From assembly GCF_949628265.1 (NCBI RefSeq), contig NC_088786.1, positions 868,001 through 932,000 on the forward strand: a stretch of DNA of 64,000 bases, in the 5' to 3' direction. Source of the stretch: Cloeon dipterum (taxonomy: Eukaryota; Arthropoda; Insecta; Ephemeroptera; Baetidae). Positions 10,025-19,529 of this stretch are shown one piece after another (within the stretch, counting starts at the first letter, position 1; every line of letters starts with the position of its first letter). Position numbers and translations under genes: made by a program. The notes below the pieces were generated by a model. That model had not been told where the DNA came from. It saw only the letters and a program-made list of their open reading frames with translations, and made no database searches.

Positions 10025-11659
10025 TGTAGACTCACTGCATGAGCTACATTTTTATAATTCACTTTATGCTCTTGCAAGCACCAGCCCCCCTTTTGCTCCA
10101 GCCCCCCTGTTTGCGTGCATACTCATAGCGCCCGTGAGGGAAGGTCCATTTTTATACCAGTTAAATCATGCACATAGCGTGACGTCACTTTTGCCAGCCA
10201 CAACTTGCGAATTACTAAAATCAATCTTGTGATCGCTCACTCACGGAGCCGAGCCAACCGAGTAGATACAAGAGCGATTGCCTAAAAGCGAGCAAGCGAC
10301 GCGGCTGACAGAGGTGCATCGCTGCACGTGCCATCGGGCACGGACAACGACCCCTCTCGACGCCATCGTAGCTGTCAGACATGATGAAGAGCGGGTCATT
10401 TCAAGGTGGCGAGGGCCACCTCCCATTAAATCATGTCAGTCGTCCCCCTCCGAAAAGAGGCGTTGATGTCGCAATCATAGACAAAAAAACAAGTAGCAAA
10501 TGGACCAAAACGTCAAAAACCCGCCTGAGTTATGGAGCGTCATGTCTAGACACGCGTGCACACGGGCGGGACTTGGGTATAAAGAGGGGGGATCCCGACG
10601 CCTCGGGGCTCTTGTTCCACACCCGCTACACGAAGCAGCAGGTTGTTTCTCTCGTCACCCCGTGACATGTATATTGGCCGTGACATAAATCTGTCATTTT
10701 GAGAAACCGAACACCAGCCAACTTGGGCGCTGAGCACCCCTCAGTGCTGCATTCCCACCCTAATTCGCTGACAACCGGGACACACATGGAATCCATTATC
10801 TTCCTTGTTCTCTTGTAAGTACACTCACATTTCGATTAGTCCCCTCCGACAAGTCATTCGCGTCATATTACCCAAGTTTTATTGCCATTTTGACCCAACA
10901 AGTCAGGCGTCAAGTTTCTTCCACAAACATTAGAATACTCGACGTATTTTAAGTAATTCAGAAATTTCCGTTGATTTTCCGTTAAGTTCCGTCTGTTCCG
11001 AGAATTCATATCACACTCAAACACATTAATATTCCAAAGTGCCTACCTCAGTATTTTATTTCAATAATTGTCTACAACCCTTTCCATAATTGCCATTTGT
11101 CATTTTGTCTAGTTCTGCATATTCCTAAAACAATGCTGTATCGCTCGAATAGTTTGTGTGAAATAAACCATTTTTCCAAAGTTTGTAAACTCTAATTCGT
11201 TCGTTTCTGTCCTGCCATTATATCTCCATTCTGCTCAAATTTGAAATTAAACGAAATTGATAAGTTTAACGTAAATGTGTTTTCCCATTTAATGCGTGGA
11301 AGACTAGTGCTGAAGTCTCACAGGACGGCCAATTTAAAGTAAAAGTGCTTTCCCATTCAGGCGAGGAAAGTTAATCGCCCAAAAGAGAGTTATCAGAATC
11401 AGAAAGAAATATTCTAAAGACACCCGCTGAGAGAGTAGCGAGAGTTCATATCTCCGCACAAAGGAAGAGAGGGAGAGCCGTGCCGTCCGCACACCCCTCG
11501 GGCCTGGCCTGCCGAAACTGCCGCGCTGGGCGCCCACACACACACGGTGAGTTGCTTTCTTCTCTCCTTTGTTCGCCAGTCCTTCCAGTGCACCCCGAAC
11601 TCAAACTCAAATCTGCTGTGTAATTTATTCGCTCTATTAACACCTTGAGCGAGGCTACA
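10025..11659 (+). mobile_element. Solo LTR, 1635 bp, flanked by 5-bp target duplication GTCAT
   Basis: The unit starts TGTAGACTC and ends GAGGCTACA, giving TG...CA termini with short imperfect inverted ends. GTCAT stands on both sides (10020-10024 and 11660-11664). A TATA box lies at 10578-10584 and an AATAAA at 11162-11167, in the order expected for U3-R-U5 on the + strand. No gag or pol is inside. It interrupts ORF2 of element A; deleting it with one GTCAT restores the RT frame. It is what remains after LTR-LTR recombination of a full element. The family cannot be assigned because no coding part remains. Confidence 0.85.
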
Positions 11660-11842
11660 GTCATCTATCTCAAAAATCTTTGAAAAGGTATTCCTTGCAC
11701 GCCTTGAAAATTTCCTCTCTGTAAATAACTTGCTTAGTGAAAACCAACATGGGTTTAGAAAGAGCAGGAGCACAGTTACATAGCTCTATATGATTTTGTT
11801 ACCACTATTTATTCATCCATAGACGCGAGAGATAAAATTAAC
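11660..11842 (+). pseudogene. ORF2 of element A, part 2: reverse transcriptase fragment
   Basis: This short RT piece reads SSISKIFEKVFLARLENF, then a stretch with ENQHGFRK, the RT motif that follows NYRPISITS in related elements. One stop or frameshift occurs near 11780. It ends in ...DARDKIN at the insertion point of element B, where TAAC (11839-11842) is repeated at 17766-17769. Confidence 0.85.
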
Positions 11843-11973
11843 AGATTCAGATTCAGATTCAGATATTCTTTTATTTTGTTAAGCCAAATATTTACAGGGG
11901 TGGCTCTTAAAATAAGTCAGGTGTAGCCTTTTTGGGCTGTTAAACATAATATCACAGACATAAAAAATAATAA

Positions 11974-14934
11974 TTACAGACAGAAAAATTCGTCCAGGTC
12001 ATAGAATTGGTGGTGCAAAACCAGCTGCTTGACATTGGAGATAAACTCTTTGCTATCATCAATTAACTTAATTGAACTTGGAAGCGCGTTGAAGAGTCTC
12101 GGTATCATGCTCGCTGGGTTTTGCACCGCCTGTTTCAAATTACATGGTTTAACGTACAGGTCATTGTAACATGCGTTATTTTCTTTTCTGCGAGTGGGTA
12201 TACCGCCTACATGTGGAACGTCTCTACATTTTGGAAATTCTGCGGGGTACTTTTTGAGGAATTTCATACATTCATGGATGTACAAGGAATAAACTGTCAT
12301 GATATTAAGCTCACGAAAGAGGTCACGACAGGATTCTAAGGGTCTGTTGCTCCTCCCATAATACTTGCCGCACATGGCCCGAATCACTCTTTTTTGGGCA
12401 GTGAACACGGTTTTCATGTGGCAGGAGCCTCCCCATATCACGATTGAGTACAGAATGTGACTAGGCCGCGTACACCTGTTTTAAAGCCGTCTTAGACACT
12501 TTGCCATATAGCATTGTGAACAGGTAGGTTACACTACGCAGTTTGGCCGCGACACTGTTACATTGTTCTTCCCAGTTTAGATTTTCGTTTATATACACTC
12601 CCAGCAGTTTACTGGATTTCACAACGTCCACTTTTTCACCATTCACTATAATCACTGGCTGAATAATATTTTTTGTTTGGGTGGTATGCATTTGGACCAT
12701 TTTAGTTTTCTTCCCGTTTAGCGTTAGGAAGTTTAAATCAGCATAGTTTACAATTTCCTCGTTGGCCTGTAATGATTTCGAATTGACGTCTATACAATTA
12801 GCACCGCGAATTATTACAGTAGAATCATCAGCAAACATTATTAGTGTTGCGATCACTATCTGAAGTGGAAAATCATTCACATAATTGGTGAAGCAGTTTG
12901 GGCCAAGCGTGGTGCCCTGCGGTATACCCATACTAGATTTTAAAACACTTGAATTTATCGTTTTGAGATGATTTCCATCAATCTCTTTTAGCTCGACATA
13001 TTGTTCACGATCCAACATGAAACTTTGTAGCCAGCTAATGGCAGTTTCATTCAAACCATACATTTCAAGTTTTTTTAACAAAAGCTGAGGATATAGGGTG
13101 CCAAATGCGTTACTAAAATCGTACAGGATCACATTGACTCGCTCTTTAGCCTCCATTGAACAGGTAACTAGGTTGATAAATTCGAACAACGCAGAATTTG
13201 TGCTTTTACCTTTCTGGAAACCATGCTGTTCAGCAGAAATTAAATTATTTCGCATTAGATGGTTCTCAAGTCGTGCTAAATAGACTTTTTCAAATGTTTT
13301 TGAAATAGACGAAGTGACTGCTATTGGTCTATAATTTTGAATGTCAGTCTTAGAGCCTTTTTTAAAAACCGGAATAATCTTTGACAACTTCATGTTCTTT
13401 GGAAATTTACCAGAGTTAAGGGAGGCATTAATCACATGACAAAGAGGAACTACAATTTGGAGAGCGATTTTTTTAGGATTTCCACCGAGATACCGTCCCA
13501 GCCATGAGATTTTTTAGTTTGGAGTTTTTGTATGATTGCGTAAATTTCTGCCTCACTTGTTGAGGCTAGAAAGAATTTATCACAAATTTGAACTGGGGGA
13601 TGGACATATTCATGATTTGGATTCGGAGGGACAGGAACTACAAAGTTTTGGTTTAACTTATTAGCTATTATTTTTTTATCTACGATCTTCGCTCCTCCAA
13701 TAATGACATTGTCAATTCTGTCAACGCTTTTAGTGCAACACATTTCATTTATAATATTCCAGGCTGTCCGTGATTTATTTTCGGCTCGTGCTATTTTCTG
13801 ATCATTAAATTTTTTAATGTCATTGTTAATGCAATACGAGACATAATTTTTTAGATTTTTGTACGCCTTTCTAAGCTTGTCTTTGCTTTCAGGATTACGC
13901 TCTGATTGAATTTCATCCGCGAGGTCTCTAAGTTCGGCTTGTTGCAGGCGGGTGTGATCAGATAACTCTGCTTTATTTAGTTTGTTCGCTCGTTTTAAGG
14001 CACGGGTAATAGGGAAGCATAGCTCAAAATACTTGACTAACAGTGTTACGAATGATTCGCATTTTTCGTCGGCAGTTTTAACTGCATATACATCATGCCA
14101 GTTCTCAGATTCTAACATGTCAATCAATTTATTTAATTTGTGGTCTGAATATTTCCTCGCGTGGATAAATATATCCTTACAAATGCTAGCTTCGATTTTC
14201 AAATTTGCCGAGATTGCCATATGATCAGAGAAAGATAGGTTTACTATTTGGAAATTTCCCGGATCGACAAGAAGCGGGCTTGCTATTACATAGTCTATTA
14301 GGGAGCCTGAATTGGGATTTTCATTGGGCCTAGTTACTTTTCCAGCGTTTATAACGACGGTGTCGTAGCTATGGAGGATGTTTTCCAGTTGAATTGAATT
14401 TTTTTCCCGACGCAAATAATCGATGTTAAGATCTCCCGCAATAAGAATTTCGCCCTTGCATCTATATTTTTCAATTGTGTTTTCAAGGTGCACAAAAAAC
14501 TGGCCAATTTTTGAATTTGAATCAGGATTTGACGGTCTGTAGATTGAGAATACATGCACAACTATGTCATTGATTTCCATTTTGACGCCGCATATTTCGA
14601 AGAGGAATTCCTTTGAGCTTGTTTTAACATTTTTAATTTTACAGTTCAATATTTCATTGACTAGTAATAATACTCCTCCCCTTTCTCGTTTTATTCTTCC
14701 GTAGCATGCCATGTTTTTGTAGCCCTTTAGTTTAAATTTGAGAACCTCGTATTTATCGAGCCAATGCTCTGAGATCGCTATAATATGGGGTTGGGGTTTA
14801 ATTTGGCTTACAAATGTCATGAAAAAATTGAATTTGTCTGGATTTTTCAGTCCCTGCACGTTTAAACTCAGTATGTTGAGATTAATTGGGTCTCTAGAGT
14901 TCTGTTTTACCTTTACGAATGTTTTATCACTCAC
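11974..14934 (-). pseudogene. ORF2 of element B: AP endonuclease plus reverse transcriptase, two frameshifts
   Basis: Endonuclease occupies the first 240 or so residues (LNILSLNVQG, AISEHWLDK, AGDLNIDY, LIDYVIAS, FSDHMAIS). RT follows with KSHGWDGISVE, NYRPIAVTSS, EQHGFQKG, GIPQGTTLGP and the catalytic FADDS, then a C-terminal QVY...SHILYS...WGGS thumb region. Frame breaks sit at an A7 run near 13473 (one base short) and near 12461 (QVYAA then a stop, with the frame resuming at SHILYS). The catalytic Asp pair is intact. The start is a GTG at 14934, but the frame is open upstream over the ORF1 stop, so translation may be coupled to ORF1 (inference). Confidence 0.9.
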
Positions 14935-14942
14935 GTCACTGT

Positions 14943-15797
14943 CTACTTTAGTTTGTTGTCTTCTCTCTTGCTCTCGTTTTTTCGTGCTGAGGATGTCTTA
15001 GTGTCTTTAACTGTAGGCTGCTGCTTCTTCTTCCTATTTCTTGTCAGTGCTGGGCTTGGGGCCGCGTCAGGTTCAATTTGCGTTTTCTTATGCTTAGACA
15101 TGTCGGGCTGCACATCACTGTTGTTTGATGCGGAGTCATTCGGCGTTCGGCAAGCAGCAATCTCGTCATTTAGAAAGCCGGCACTGGAAACGGGGGCCCC
15201 ATCAGTAGCAATACGTATTTGGGCACCGTTAGCATAGAGTACCTCAGGTGATTGAGAAAAAGGAACTGGCTCACCTGATGAGTGCCCTTGGGTGGGGCCA
15301 GCCGCGGAAAGAGATAGAACCCCAGTCGCCTGACAGGTCTCGGTGCCGCGGCCAGCTGGTCCACCCGCCGCGACGACTGTAATGTTGACAGCTTTAGTGG
15401 CACTGTCTCGCCCAGGGGAAGGGGAAGGGGCCCTCGTGGACTTCAGCACGGGGTCAGCCTGTGGCGACAACAACAGGTTGTTGTAGCGCTTCTCGATGTC
15501 GTCCATGAAGCGGTCGAGAGGGGACTTCTTTTGGTTGCCAGCCTTCCCGTCGTCAGTTTTGGCAGGGCTGTTTGCAGGAGGAGAGCCATCAGAGCGAGCA
15601 TCAACGAGTTCCTTGACCGCGAAAGTGGTCAGAGGAGAAACAGGAATGAGCTCACCTGAATCTACGGCCGCAAGGGTGGGGCTGGACGCAGGAAGCGTGG
15701 TGGCCCCCGAAGTCGTCTCGCTGTCCATCCTGCGCCCAGCTTGTCCACCCTCCACTGCGGCGTCCTGTGCTTGGGCGGGTTTTGAGGCGCCGCCACG
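14943..15797 (-). CDS. ORF1 of element B, C-terminal part: low-complexity basic tail
   Basis: This 284-codon continuation lies beyond element C. It begins RGGASKPAQAQDAAVEGG in frame with the codon before C and ends with a Lys/Arg-rich tail (SKHKKTQ, TRNRKKKQQ, KREDNKLK). The GRDSATKAV...GGPAGRGTETC block is shared with element A and is the best conserved part outside the macrodomain. The tail is likely to bind nucleic acid (inference). ORF2 starts 9 nt beyond the stop in another frame. Confidence 0.8.
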   Translation of the reverse strand, partial: RGGASKPAQAQDAAVEGGQAGRRMDSETTSGATTLPASSPTLAAVDSGELIPVSPLTTFAVKELVDARSDGSPPANSPAKTDDGKAGNQKKSPLDRFMDDIEKRYNNLLLSPQADPVLKSTRAPSPSPGRDSATKAVNITVVAAGGPAGRGTETCQATGVLSLSAAGPTQGHSSGEPVPFSQSPEVLYANGAQIRIATDGAPVSSAGFLNDEIAACRTPNDSASNNSDVQPDMSKHKKTQIEPDAAPSPALTRNRKKKQQPTVKDTKTSSARKNESKREDNKLK

Positions 15798-15801
15798 CCA
15801 A

Positions 15802-16867
15802 ATTCAAATTCAAATTCAAATTCAAAAAAATTTTATTCTGTTATGGTAAAATATTTACAGTTGCCATTTAGAATATGTCAAGTGTTTACTATAAACTAAA
15901 ATCACTAAAATTACAATTAAAGTATTCAAATCTGTCATAAAAGCAGTGGGTAATCAAAAGTTTCTTTGTTGTATTTACAAAATTGTTGTAATTCCCAATT
16001 TGTCGAATTTGCTTTGGTAATTTATTATATACTCTTGGTATCATCACTTCAGGGCTTTGTGAGCACAGGATCATCGAGGTAGAGGGCACTACGAGTTCCT
16101 GCTGGTCAGCATTCATGCTGCGTGTTATGCGAGTATTCACTTCTGCGACATCACTCGTTCGCAAGATTTTTTCTGGGTGCTTTCGGACGTATTTTGCGCA
16201 CTCGAGGACATAAAGGGAAAAAACAGGCAGAATTTCTAATTGACGAAACAGTGGACGGCAGGATTCAATTTCTTGGCCTGGTCTACGTTTTCTTCTCTTC
16301 TTTGCCATCGTCCTCAATATCCTCTTTTGTGAGACGAGTACGTCACTCAGATGGGTTGATGCTCCCCAGACAATCAAAGAGTAGAGGATGTGACTCTGAA
16401 CGTGCGCAAAGTAGACTTGCCGCATAATTTTATCTGTTACTCTATCTTGCATTTTTACAAAAAGGAAAGTAGCACTCCGGAGTTTAGCACATACTTGGTC
16501 GCACTGTTCCTTCCAGTTCATTGTGTCGGAGAGAATTACTCCGAGTACCTTGCTTTGGGATGCTACTTCGACCCTTTTTTCACCGATGTACACTTCTGGC
16601 TGCAAAATCTTCCTTGTTTGTGCTGTGTGTACTTGAAGAATCTTGGTTTTTTCAGCATTCAACCTTAAGCCATTGGCCTTAGCGAATTGGCAAACTTTGT
16701 CGTTCACTTCGTTTGTCAGTTGGTTTACGCTTTCGTAGGTTGCTGCTCTGGTGGTTATTGACAGGTCATCAGCGTAGAGAGCAAGGCTGCAAGCAACGGA
16801 TTCCAGTGAAAGATCATTCTCATACATTGTAAAACCAAGAGGTCCAAGCACTGTTCCCTGAGGAACA
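15802..16867 (-). mobile_element. 5'-truncated non-LTR element C inserted in ORF1 of element B
   Basis: This 1066-bp element reads on the - strand from the middle of RT (VGVPQGTVLGP) to a 3' UTR ending in four TTTGAA hexamers. TTGG (plus-strand CCAA at 15798-15801 and 16868-16871) stands at both ends. Removal of C plus one TTGG joins the two halves of ORF1 of element B in frame. The RT is related to that of A and B but distinct, and the tail hexamer differs, so it is another family. Confidence 0.9.
15889..16867 (-). pseudogene. Reverse transcriptase C-terminal part of element C
   Basis: This is an open frame of about 326 codons from the GVPQGT motif to the stop. It contains LYADDLSI, the catalytic YADD box, then LNAEKTKILQVH, KVLGVILSD, MNWKEQCD, QVYFAHVQSHILYS and WGAS. 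Endonuclease and the first half of RT are missing through 5' truncation, so it cannot act alone. The frame itself carries no stops, indicating recent insertion. Confidence 0.9.
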
Positions 16868-17602
16868 CCAACTGGGGGCCACTCTTCTCCGCATAACCCT
16901 TCTCTCGTTGGGTTCGGTGAAGATAAGGATGTCTGTTTCGCTGCCAGCAAACGCGTCCTCCAGCACGCTTACCACCCATGGCCAGTAGAGACGGTCTAGT
17001 CCTGCGCCGATTTTCGGTATAGCGATCGTCGGCACGTTGGACTTGTTGCATCTCTCGGCCAGGGCGAAGACGGCCTTGCGGAAGTCCTCTAGGCGGGGGC
17101 GGCAGCGGGCTGACCTTGGTTTCGTGACCAGATAGAAGACAGTCCTGTCCTCTTGGTCACAGATGATCGAAGTGACTTCACCGGGTCGAAGACCGAGTGA
17201 CCTCAAGTAGTCTTGGTAACCGAAGCGCTCTTTAAAAGTGATAGCTAGACCAGCTGACATCGCAAAGTCGGCACCTACGCAGTGTCCCATTGCTGCACCT
17301 TGAGGGACATCAGTGAAAAGATTGCCTGTGATAAAGTGAATTTTTGCGACGCCGGTCGGGGAGATTCCCGAGGCCTGTGCAGTCAGTGGACGGCCATCTT
17401 GAAGCGCTTGGCTATAAGTCCTTATTGTGTCCGTCTGAAGGCCGACTCTGTCCTTGAGAAGCTGTAGGTCGCGGAGCACTGTCTCAATTTTCTTCTCTAG
17501 TCGTTGATTTTCTGCGCCCCGGCCACAACAGGGGCAGACAGGAGCAGGCGGAAAGATGGAGGCCGGTGGAGCGCCACGAAAAATATCAATTTTACGCCGC
17601 AT
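16868..17602 (-). CDS. ORF1 of element B, N-terminal part: Cys motif, coiled coil and TARG1-like macrodomain
   Basis: Starting at the ATG at 17602 this reads 245 codons. Order: a CPCC cluster at residues 23-26, a heptad-like charged helix at about 31-58, then a macrodomain at about 84-231. Blocks are ITGNLF, MGHCVGADFAMSAGLAITF, KERFG, RPGEVTSI, YLVTKPRSARC, IAIPKIGAGLDRLYW and TDILIF. These follow human TARG1/OARD1 in order and spacing, a known hydrolase that removes ADP-ribose from Glu/Asp and uses a Lys and an Asp. The equivalents here are Lys124 (FKERFG) and Asp203 (GAGLD). Element C splits the ORF at Trp245. The frame resumes at 15797, so ORF1 would be 529 residues without C. The role in retrotransposition is unknown. 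Confidence 0.85.
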
Positions 17603-17765
17603 TTCTGCAGGCACAGCGGAGATTTCACTCGCGCAAGTAGCCGGACCAACAACTTATCTTGTGCGAAACCTTTCACCTGGACCCTCTGTCATAAAACGGT
17701 TCAAAAGACTCTAAAATCGGCGAGGCCTAATGCAGCAGTATTTGTTTATGTTCGGCAGGCCTGCC

Positions 17766-18953
17766 TAACGTAATCTTGTACGACTTGTCAAATGCCTTCG
17801 GGACATTGTACCCCCAACTTCTCTTGCAAAAACTGAAAAATTACGGACTTTGTAACAATTCACTAAACTGGCTAAAAAGTTTCCTCTTAAACCGAGAACA
17901 GTTCGTACAGCTTAGGGAACTAGACCCTTTAAGTAACACGTATCGTAACATTAACTCCACGTGGGAGACGTCTCAAATGGGTATACCCCAAGGTACCACA
18001 GTGGGACTCACCGGCTTCAACATATACACGAATGACTTAGAATTACATGTAGTGATTGCTGCACTGTGCTTATTTGCGGACACTAGCGTAATGGTCAAAG
18101 GACCCAATAATGACGAGGTCAATAATAAATCGATAGCTGTAAACAGTCAAATTGTTGAATATACAAGAATCAATCACCTTAGCCTAAACGCAAATAAGAC
18201 AAAACTGTTACAAATACACGTGCCACAAATGAAAAATGTGATAAACCCCAACATTAAAATCAATGAACTACCAGTTGATGTAGATTGTAAAGGTAAACTA
18301 TTAGGAGTGTTAATCTCAGACACGCTAAATTGGAATGATCAAAATGTGATGCCGTTAGCAATAAACTCCGAAGTGTTACCTATTTGTTCACAATGTTAAG
18401 AGAAAAAGTGACGAAAAGCATACTAAGACAGGTTTACTTTGCTTACGCACAGAGCCACATCTTGTACTCGATCATTATTTGGGGCGGGTCACCATCTCTC
18501 AAAAATGTCTTTGTGGCGCAAAAAAGGATTGTGCGAGCCATGGCTGGCATGAGATACTGGCGGAAAAACACCGCACTGGACTCATATGCCGTCCACTTTT
18601 TACAAAATATGAAATTCTTACTGTTTATTCATTGTATATTCTGGAGTGCATGAAATATTTGGTCAAATATAGGAATAAATTCACCCTGGCGCGAGACCAA
18701 CCCTCCATTGGCCCACGTACCAGGCGTGCGGCTACTAATCTCTCTCCCAGTGACTTACATGTAGAAGCGTGCTCCCTAAACATTTCAAACCAGAGTCCAT
18801 CAATTTATGATCCCTAGAATTTTTAACAATTTACCGGTAGAGATAAAACTGATTGAGGAAGACCAAACATTTCTTAAAGCCATAAAAGCCATTGTATGGA
18901 AATACCAATTCTACGATATGTCTGAATATTTTGCCTGTGATTTTATAATATAG
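17766..18953 (+). pseudogene. ORF2 of element A, part 3: RT palm, thumb and C-terminus
   Basis: The frame runs from NVILYDLSNAFG through GIPQGTTVG, the catalytic region LFADTSVMVKG, LSLNANKTKLLQ and KLLGVLISDTLNW. The second Asp of the FADD box is replaced: the site reads FADTS where element B has FADDST, probably a small deletion, so this RT would be inactive. Frameshifts follow at about 18343, 18590 and 18815, after which the end IPRIFNNLP...FYDMSEYFAC reads to TAG at 18953. The 3' UTR continues to the CTTGAA tail. Confidence 0.9.
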
Positions 18954-19364
18954 TTAATATTAGTATGTTAGTATGTAATGTAGGTTAGCATAAGATTGAC
19001 GTATTTTAATAAGTCAACCCTGTAAATATTGACTTAATCAAAATAAAAAGCTAAAACTAAACTAAAACTAAACTATAAAATTAATTGAATTGAAGATAGA
19101 TAAATTAATTAAATTAAATGTTTGATTCAGGGATTGCTTGGTCAAAAAAAAAAGAAATTGTGAATTTGTGAAAGTGATGAAAAAACTACTAAGTGATTGC
19201 ATATCTTTTTTATGACTTGCATGAATATTTGTTGTGTGAATGGCAATTGTGAATGATTTTTTTATTTATGATATGTACTCTGTTGTTGACAACAATTCAA
19301 AAAACCATTATAATTATGTCGGTTTTAATGAATAAAGATTAACTTGAACTTGAACTTGAATTGT
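18954..19364 (+). other. 3' UTR and hexamer tail of element A
   Basis: This AT-rich stretch has no ORF. It holds ACTAAA repeats near 19050-19075, an AATAAA at 19331-19336 and an ACTTGA hexamer tail at about 19342-19362. It ends only about 165 bp upstream of the first likely potassium channel start codon. Confidence 0.7.
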
Positions 19365-19529
19365 ATTTTGTTAAGAATCATGCAGCGCGGTGTGGCGGTA
19401 GGTGCGCGGCGAAAAATAAATATCAGCGCGATCAATCGTGCGCGTATTGGCGGCAGCGCTGCCGACGCCGCCGCCGAGTCATGCTCGCCGCGGCGAGTGG
19501 AGGTGGCGTGTGTGCTAGTCGCGCTCCCG

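Larger units (their letters stand above)
11843..17765 (-). mobile_element. Non-LTR retrotransposon B with macrodomain ORF1, nearly complete
   Basis: On the - strand this element reads 5' UTR (17765-17603), ORF1 (17602-14943, interrupted by element C), ORF2 (14934-11974), 3' UTR and a CTGAAT hexamer tail (about 11843-11864). It is inserted in ORF2 of element A with a 4-bp duplication TAAC. Its 5' terminus begins with the 12-bp palindrome GGCAGGCCTGCC. Without element C it is about 4.85 kb. It carries only two frameshifts in ORF2, so it is younger than A. RT sequence similarity puts A and B in one lineage of the CR1/Jockey-like group; the exact clade is unresolved. Confidence 0.9.
6767..19364 (+). 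mobile_element. Non-LTR retrotransposon A with macrodomain ORF1, split into three segments
   Basis: Three + strand segments belong to one element: 6767-10024, 11660-11842 and 17766-19364. The RT reading frame runs from the first to the second across the solo LTR once one GTCAT copy is removed. It runs from the second to the third across element B once one TAAC copy is removed, joining ...RDKI to NVILYD. The element has two ORFs (macrodomain ORF1; endonuclease-RT ORF2) and a 3' end with about three CTTGAA hexamers at 19341-19364. The 5' end is lost at the Gypsy element. Many frameshifts and stops show that it is the oldest layer of the nest. Confidence 0.85.

Noticed and set aside
10025-11659. 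DNA transposon with inverted ends
   Set aside because: The ends match for only about 10 of 12 bases, and they are TG...CA with a 5-bp duplication, TATA and AATAAA, which fits a solo LTR. No transposase is inside.
16820-16950. A natural fusion of macrodomain and reverse transcriptase in one protein
   Set aside because: The macrodomain runs into RT sequence only at the 5' end of inserted element C. TTGG duplications flank C and ORF1 resumes beyond it.
17603-18953. Head-to-head elements produced by twin priming
   Set aside because: Element B has its own full RT, 3' tail and target duplication, and the + strand RT on its right continues the frame left of B. It is a simple insertion into element A.
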